From contig JBBBWG010010778.1 of assembly GCA_037176905.1 (NCBI GenBank), positions 5,058 to 29,463 on the forward strand: a DNA stretch of 24,406 nt, given 5' to 3'. A program made the position numbers and the translations under genes. The notes under the pieces were generated by a model. That model was not told the origin of the DNA. It searched no databases and saw only the letters and a list, made by a program, of their open reading frames with translations. Below are positions 21,738 through 24,406 of this stretch, in pieces; position 1 is the stretch's first letter, and each line of letters opens with the position of its first letter. Origin of the DNA: Azolla pinnata (lineage: Eukaryota > Streptophyta > Polypodiopsida > Salviniales > Salviniaceae).

Positions 21738-22533
21738 GGGAGAATTACCAGGATTACCGCGTTTTAAAACGCCTGCTGGAATCAGAGATTACAAATTAAC
21801 GCCTACTCTCGTCTTCCACTAAAAATCAGCGCCCCGATTAATTCCGCTGTTGGTACCGATTTTATTCCTGATCTGCTCCCCACTGCTATTCGTTTTATTC
21901 GATCCTATATTCGATCAACAGAAGTTAGTCGGTTCGGGAATCTAATTAACCTATTAACACGTTAATTTGGTGTGAATCGAGCAATCTTCCTGATCGCTTC
22001 CCACTGTTATCGATTTTATGCCTGATCCTATATTCGATCAACAGAAGTTTGTCGGTTTGGAATCTAATTAGCCTATTGGCACGTTAATTTGGTGTGAATC
22101 GAGCAATCTTCCTGATCGCTTCCCACTGTCGTCGATTTTATTCCTGATCCTATATTCGATCAGCAGAAGCTAGCCGTTTCGGAATCTTGTTCAACCCATT
22201 AACACGTTAATTGGGTGCGAATCGAGTCACCGAGCGTGAACCGATTAGCGAAGCTTTGATGCCGGTCGAGCTCACAATCGATTGATTTGGTATCGATCGA
22301 ATCAATCGCAAGCTAATTTTTTGCAAAGCTAGGGCGTCAAATGCGCGGCTTCTAGTTGTGGCAGGCGTCGATGAATCGAGCGCGAATCGTTTAGAACAAG
22401 GCGTGAGAGTCTGTGATCTCGAGTTTTTTAGTCGGCGCTTCGAATGCGATTTATAATTTGGTCAGGCAGTTTTCTTTGGTAAAGATTGTCCCTTTATAAT
22501 CTTGTTAGGTGTTTTTTGCTTAGTAATTGTCCC
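21738..22533. mobile_element. Non-autonomous TIR element, copy 5 (796 bp), with internal tandem array
   Basis: Left terminus GGGAGAATTACC (21738-21749) is identical to copy 1. Right terminus AGTAATTGTCCC (22522-22533) is its inverted form with two mismatches. CAAATTAACGCCTA occurs at 21792-21805, and CTTCCACTAAAAATCAGCG mirrors copy 1's right half. The right end is doubled: TTATAATTTGGTCAGGCAG..TTGTCCC (about 22450-22493) precedes a second TTATAATCTTGTTAGGTG..TTGTCCCC end. No coding capacity. The clear 9-bp target duplication expected of a Mutator-like element is not visible. Confidence 0.65.
21867..22235. repeat. 122-bp tandem array, three units, inside the element
   Basis: Units start at CCTGATC 21867, 21989 and 22111, exactly 122 bp apart. 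Each holds TATATTCGATCA.CAGAAG, then CGGAATCT, then CACGTTAATT.GGTG.GAATCGAG. Copies differ by a handful of substitutions. The unit contains many GATTA/TCGA words typical of the family interior. Confidence 0.9.
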
Positions 22534-22894
22534 CAAGAAGAATAATAATTGAGGCATCAAACAACACACAAGATGGTGATAGGGCATAATGGGGCCAATG
22601 TGGAAGAAGAATGGAAGACATGAATGAGTAGGGTGGGTGGATGGGTACAAAACAGTACATCCCATCCACAATAACCACATTATGGATGTGTCTCTCTAGA
22701 GCTTGATGATGAATCAATCAGCCCATCATGCATGCATGTGTGCATGAAAGCAAAGGCAAGGCACATGCCATGCGATCGCCGTGAGCCGTGTCCCTTTGGT
22801 CTCTCGCTGCCGTTGGTGTTCCAATTCCTTTGTTCCCCGTTCTCCATTCCGGTTTCCAGTTCCAGCTCTTTGTCGCCTCCCGATAACGACGACG

Positions 22895-22958
22895 ATGGCG
22901 ATGATGATGAATGGCGATGATGATGAATGGCGATGATGATGAATGGCGATGATGATGG
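22895..22958. repeat. 16-bp minisatellite, four units
   Basis: Three perfect ATGGCGATGATGATGA units and a fourth with one change (22943-22958), followed by GGATATATAGG. Near-perfect identity suggests recent expansion. Confidence 0.95.
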
Positions 22959-22963
22959 AGGAT

Positions 22964-22971
22964 ATATAGGG
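22964..22971. promoter_or_regulatory. TATA-like element between minisatellite and GC-rich DNA
   Basis: GGATATATAGG, nearly palindromic, borders GCGCGCGAGGGGCGC. It could be a promoter for either strand, but no convincing ORF follows: the long minus frame over 22680-23225 is serine/histidine/proline low complexity created by the repeats. Confidence 0.2.
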
Positions 22972-23283
22972 GCGCGCGAGGGGCGCAATGCAAGAATCGA
23001 TCGGAGTCTGCGATCGGATCGAGCATCGAGTTTGGGGCGCGTGGTGTGTGTGTATCGGGGAGTATTATTAGCCAAGAAAAGAAAGACAGAAGAGGAAGAA
23101 GAAGAAGAAGGTGGCGCTGGTGCTCGCGATGATGGGTGATGATCCGTTCTCCCAGCCCTCGAACAGTGGATCGAGAGAGAGAGACAACGGATGGGCGAGA
23201 TAGAGTTTCTGTGGGGTTGGTCCATCTCGATGCGTTGGTTCTCGGGAGGGGCCCGAGGTTTCGGGCTCCAGGTCCTTTTGGCC

Positions 23284-23325
23284 TTTAGGGTTTAGGGTTT
23301 AGGGTTTAGGGTTTAGAGTTGAGGG
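23284..23325. repeat. Interstitial telomere-type tract (TTTAGGG)n
   Basis: Four perfect TTTAGGG units (23284-23311) followed by TTTAGAG and TTGAGGG. This is the Arabidopsis-type plant telomere repeat. Too short to be a chromosome end; it is an interstitial tract or a promoter-type telo-box cluster. Confidence 0.95.
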
Positions 23326-23477
23326 TTTCTGTATGTGTACATATATATATGCATGTGCAATGGCGCCCGTAGATGTGTTTGTGCATGTACAAATGTATGT
23401 GCATGCGAATGGTTATGAGCCGCACGATCGTCGATCCGCAGCATTCACTGCGCAGTCAGGCAGCCGGTTGGACGAAT

Positions 23478-23573
23478 GGGCGGACAATTGGGCGGACGAT
23501 CGGGCGGACAATTGGGCGGACAATTGGGCGGACGATTGGGCGGACAATTGGACGGACAAACGGACGGACAAAA
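23478..23573. repeat. 12-bp GC-rich minisatellite, eight units
   Basis: Units of GGGCGGACAATT; variants include GGGCGGACGATC and GGGCGGACGATT, and the last two are GGACGGACAAAC and GGACGGACAAAA. Because 12 is a multiple of 3, all three plus frames stay open across it, which produces spurious ORFs (one with a W-A-D-N repeat). A TCGT tetranucleotide run follows at 23593-23614. Confidence 0.95.
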
Positions 23574-23761
23574 CCCAACAGTCGGGACAAACTCGTTCGT
23601 TCGTTCGTTCGTTCAGTTCATTCATTTCGGGAGCCCTTGTTTGCTGTGTTGTTTTGCCCCCAGACTTCGCTGTCGAGACCCTCGGTCCAAGCTTCGGCTA
23701 TGTGGCTTATGTCCCCGGGTTTGTCCGCGGAAATGTACCCGTGAGCACATCTAATGCCACT

Positions 23762-23802
23762 ACATACATACACATGCATGCATGCATACATACATACGCA
23801 CA
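23762..23802. repeat. CATA/CATG microsatellite
   Basis: TACATACATACACATGCATG followed by more CATGCATA and CATACA units; includes RY-type CATGCATG words. Confidence 0.85.
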
Positions 23803-23936
23803 CATTACCATTTCCCTAAGGCTCCTCCAGACTTGAGGCCCGGGCCCTCGGACCTGATCAAAATCCACCCGTTTCATGAATCGCTAGCTAGAAATCCAAC
23901 TAACCCATGTGCGTAATCATCTTTCTTTCGCCCCCC

Positions 23937-24121
23937 CTCCTCCTCCTCCTCCTCCTCGTTGTTGTTGCTGTTGTTGCGTCGGAGTTCTCGACCAGTATGA
24001 TTTCCCTTAGCGGGATCAGAGCTCTCGATCGTTCCGATGCCGATGATGATGATGATGATGGTGATGATGATGGCGATTTTTGGTTTTGATGATGGTGATG
24101 ATGGTGGTGGTGGTGGTGGTG
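23937..24121. repeat. Cluster of trinucleotide repeats
   Basis: (TCC)n at about 23938-23957 runs into (GTT)n to 23976. Then come (GAT)n at about 24037-24075 and (GGT)n at about 24100-24120. These produce artefactual poly-Ser, poly-His, poly-Asp and poly-Met frames, which I do not call as genes. Confidence 0.9.
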
Positions 24122-24146
24122 AAGCAACACCAATGATGCCACTAGC

Positions 24147-24406
24147 ACACAGCCACACACACATGCACACATGCATACACACGCATGCACACATGCACAC
24201 ATGCATACACACATATGCACACATACACATGCACGCCACATACACATGCATGCACACATACATACACATGCGTACGCACATATACACAGATGCACACATA
24301 CAAGTGTGTAAGTAAGCGTAATGGACACCAAAACACATGCATGCACACATGCGCAATGCATACATGCATAGCCTGCGTACATACATGCACGCACGCATGC
24401 ATGCAT
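24147..24406. repeat. ACAC/CATGCA alternating purine-pyrimidine repeat
   Basis: ACACATGCACACATGCATAC-type units fill the last 260 bp with only one brief break (about 24301-24330). Almost every step is purine-pyrimidine, a sequence class able to form Z-DNA. It ends in CATGCATGCAT at the window edge. Open frames rich in Cys, Met, His and Val on the minus strand are a product of the repeat. Confidence 0.9.

Noticed and set aside
22680..23225. 181-residue minus-strand ORF
   Set aside because: Composed of Ser, His, Pro and Ile runs generated by GAT/AAG repeats; overlaps a minisatellite and shows no domain.
23874..24406. Overlapping minus-strand ORFs of 168-174 residues rich in Cys, Met and His
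   Set aside because: All three frames are open because the CATGCACA repeat lacks stops; low complexity, not metallothionein-like in cysteine spacing.

Overview
This window is nuclear DNA from a land plant, most likely a flowering plant. The evidence is a plant-specific COP1-interacting-protein-7-like gene split by ordinary GT-AG introns, a plant-type TM9SF/nonaspanin gene, short runs of the plant telomere repeat TTTAGGG, AT-rich intergenic DNA full of microsatellites, and MITE-like element copies. The species cannot be told from the sequence alone.

Layout. 1-900: a cluster of related terminal-inverted-repeat element copies next to an (ATT)n run. 900-2590: mostly featureless, apart from a frameshifted coding-like remnant near 1653-1966. 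2594-10254 (+): promoter, leader with two small upstream ORFs, and ten coding exons of a CIP7-like gene. I built the model by splicing; all phases agree and sum to 1,363 codons. Its large eighth exon carries one in-frame TGA (7752-7754), 10 codons before a conserved block. A 174-bp stretch with good splice sites (7642-7815) would remove the stop in frame. 10255-14750: a gene-poor gap with three degenerate tandem repeats or duplications, a tiny Ty3/gypsy integrase-like scrap, another element copy and two unrecognised minus-strand coding-like fragments. 14751-16724 (-): an intact, single-coding-exon TM9SF gene with a probable 1.8-kb 5'UTR intron up to about 18565. 18570-20940: nothing recognisable. 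20942-22533: a doubtful copy and a clear second full-length copy of the element family, the latter carrying a 122-bp tandem array. 22534-24406: minisatellites and microsatellites, including an interstitial telomere tract, a 12-bp GC-rich minisatellite and a long purine-pyrimidine alternating tail.

The two genes converge and have no evident functional link. The CIP7-like family is tied to COP1/light-signalling biology by homology, and the TM9SF protein belongs to the endomembrane (Golgi/endosome) system. The observations most worth following up are the in-frame stop/exitron in the CIP7-like gene and the small family of TIR elements sharing the motif TTAACGCCTA. I see no CRISPR array, tRNA, rRNA or prokaryotic-type system.
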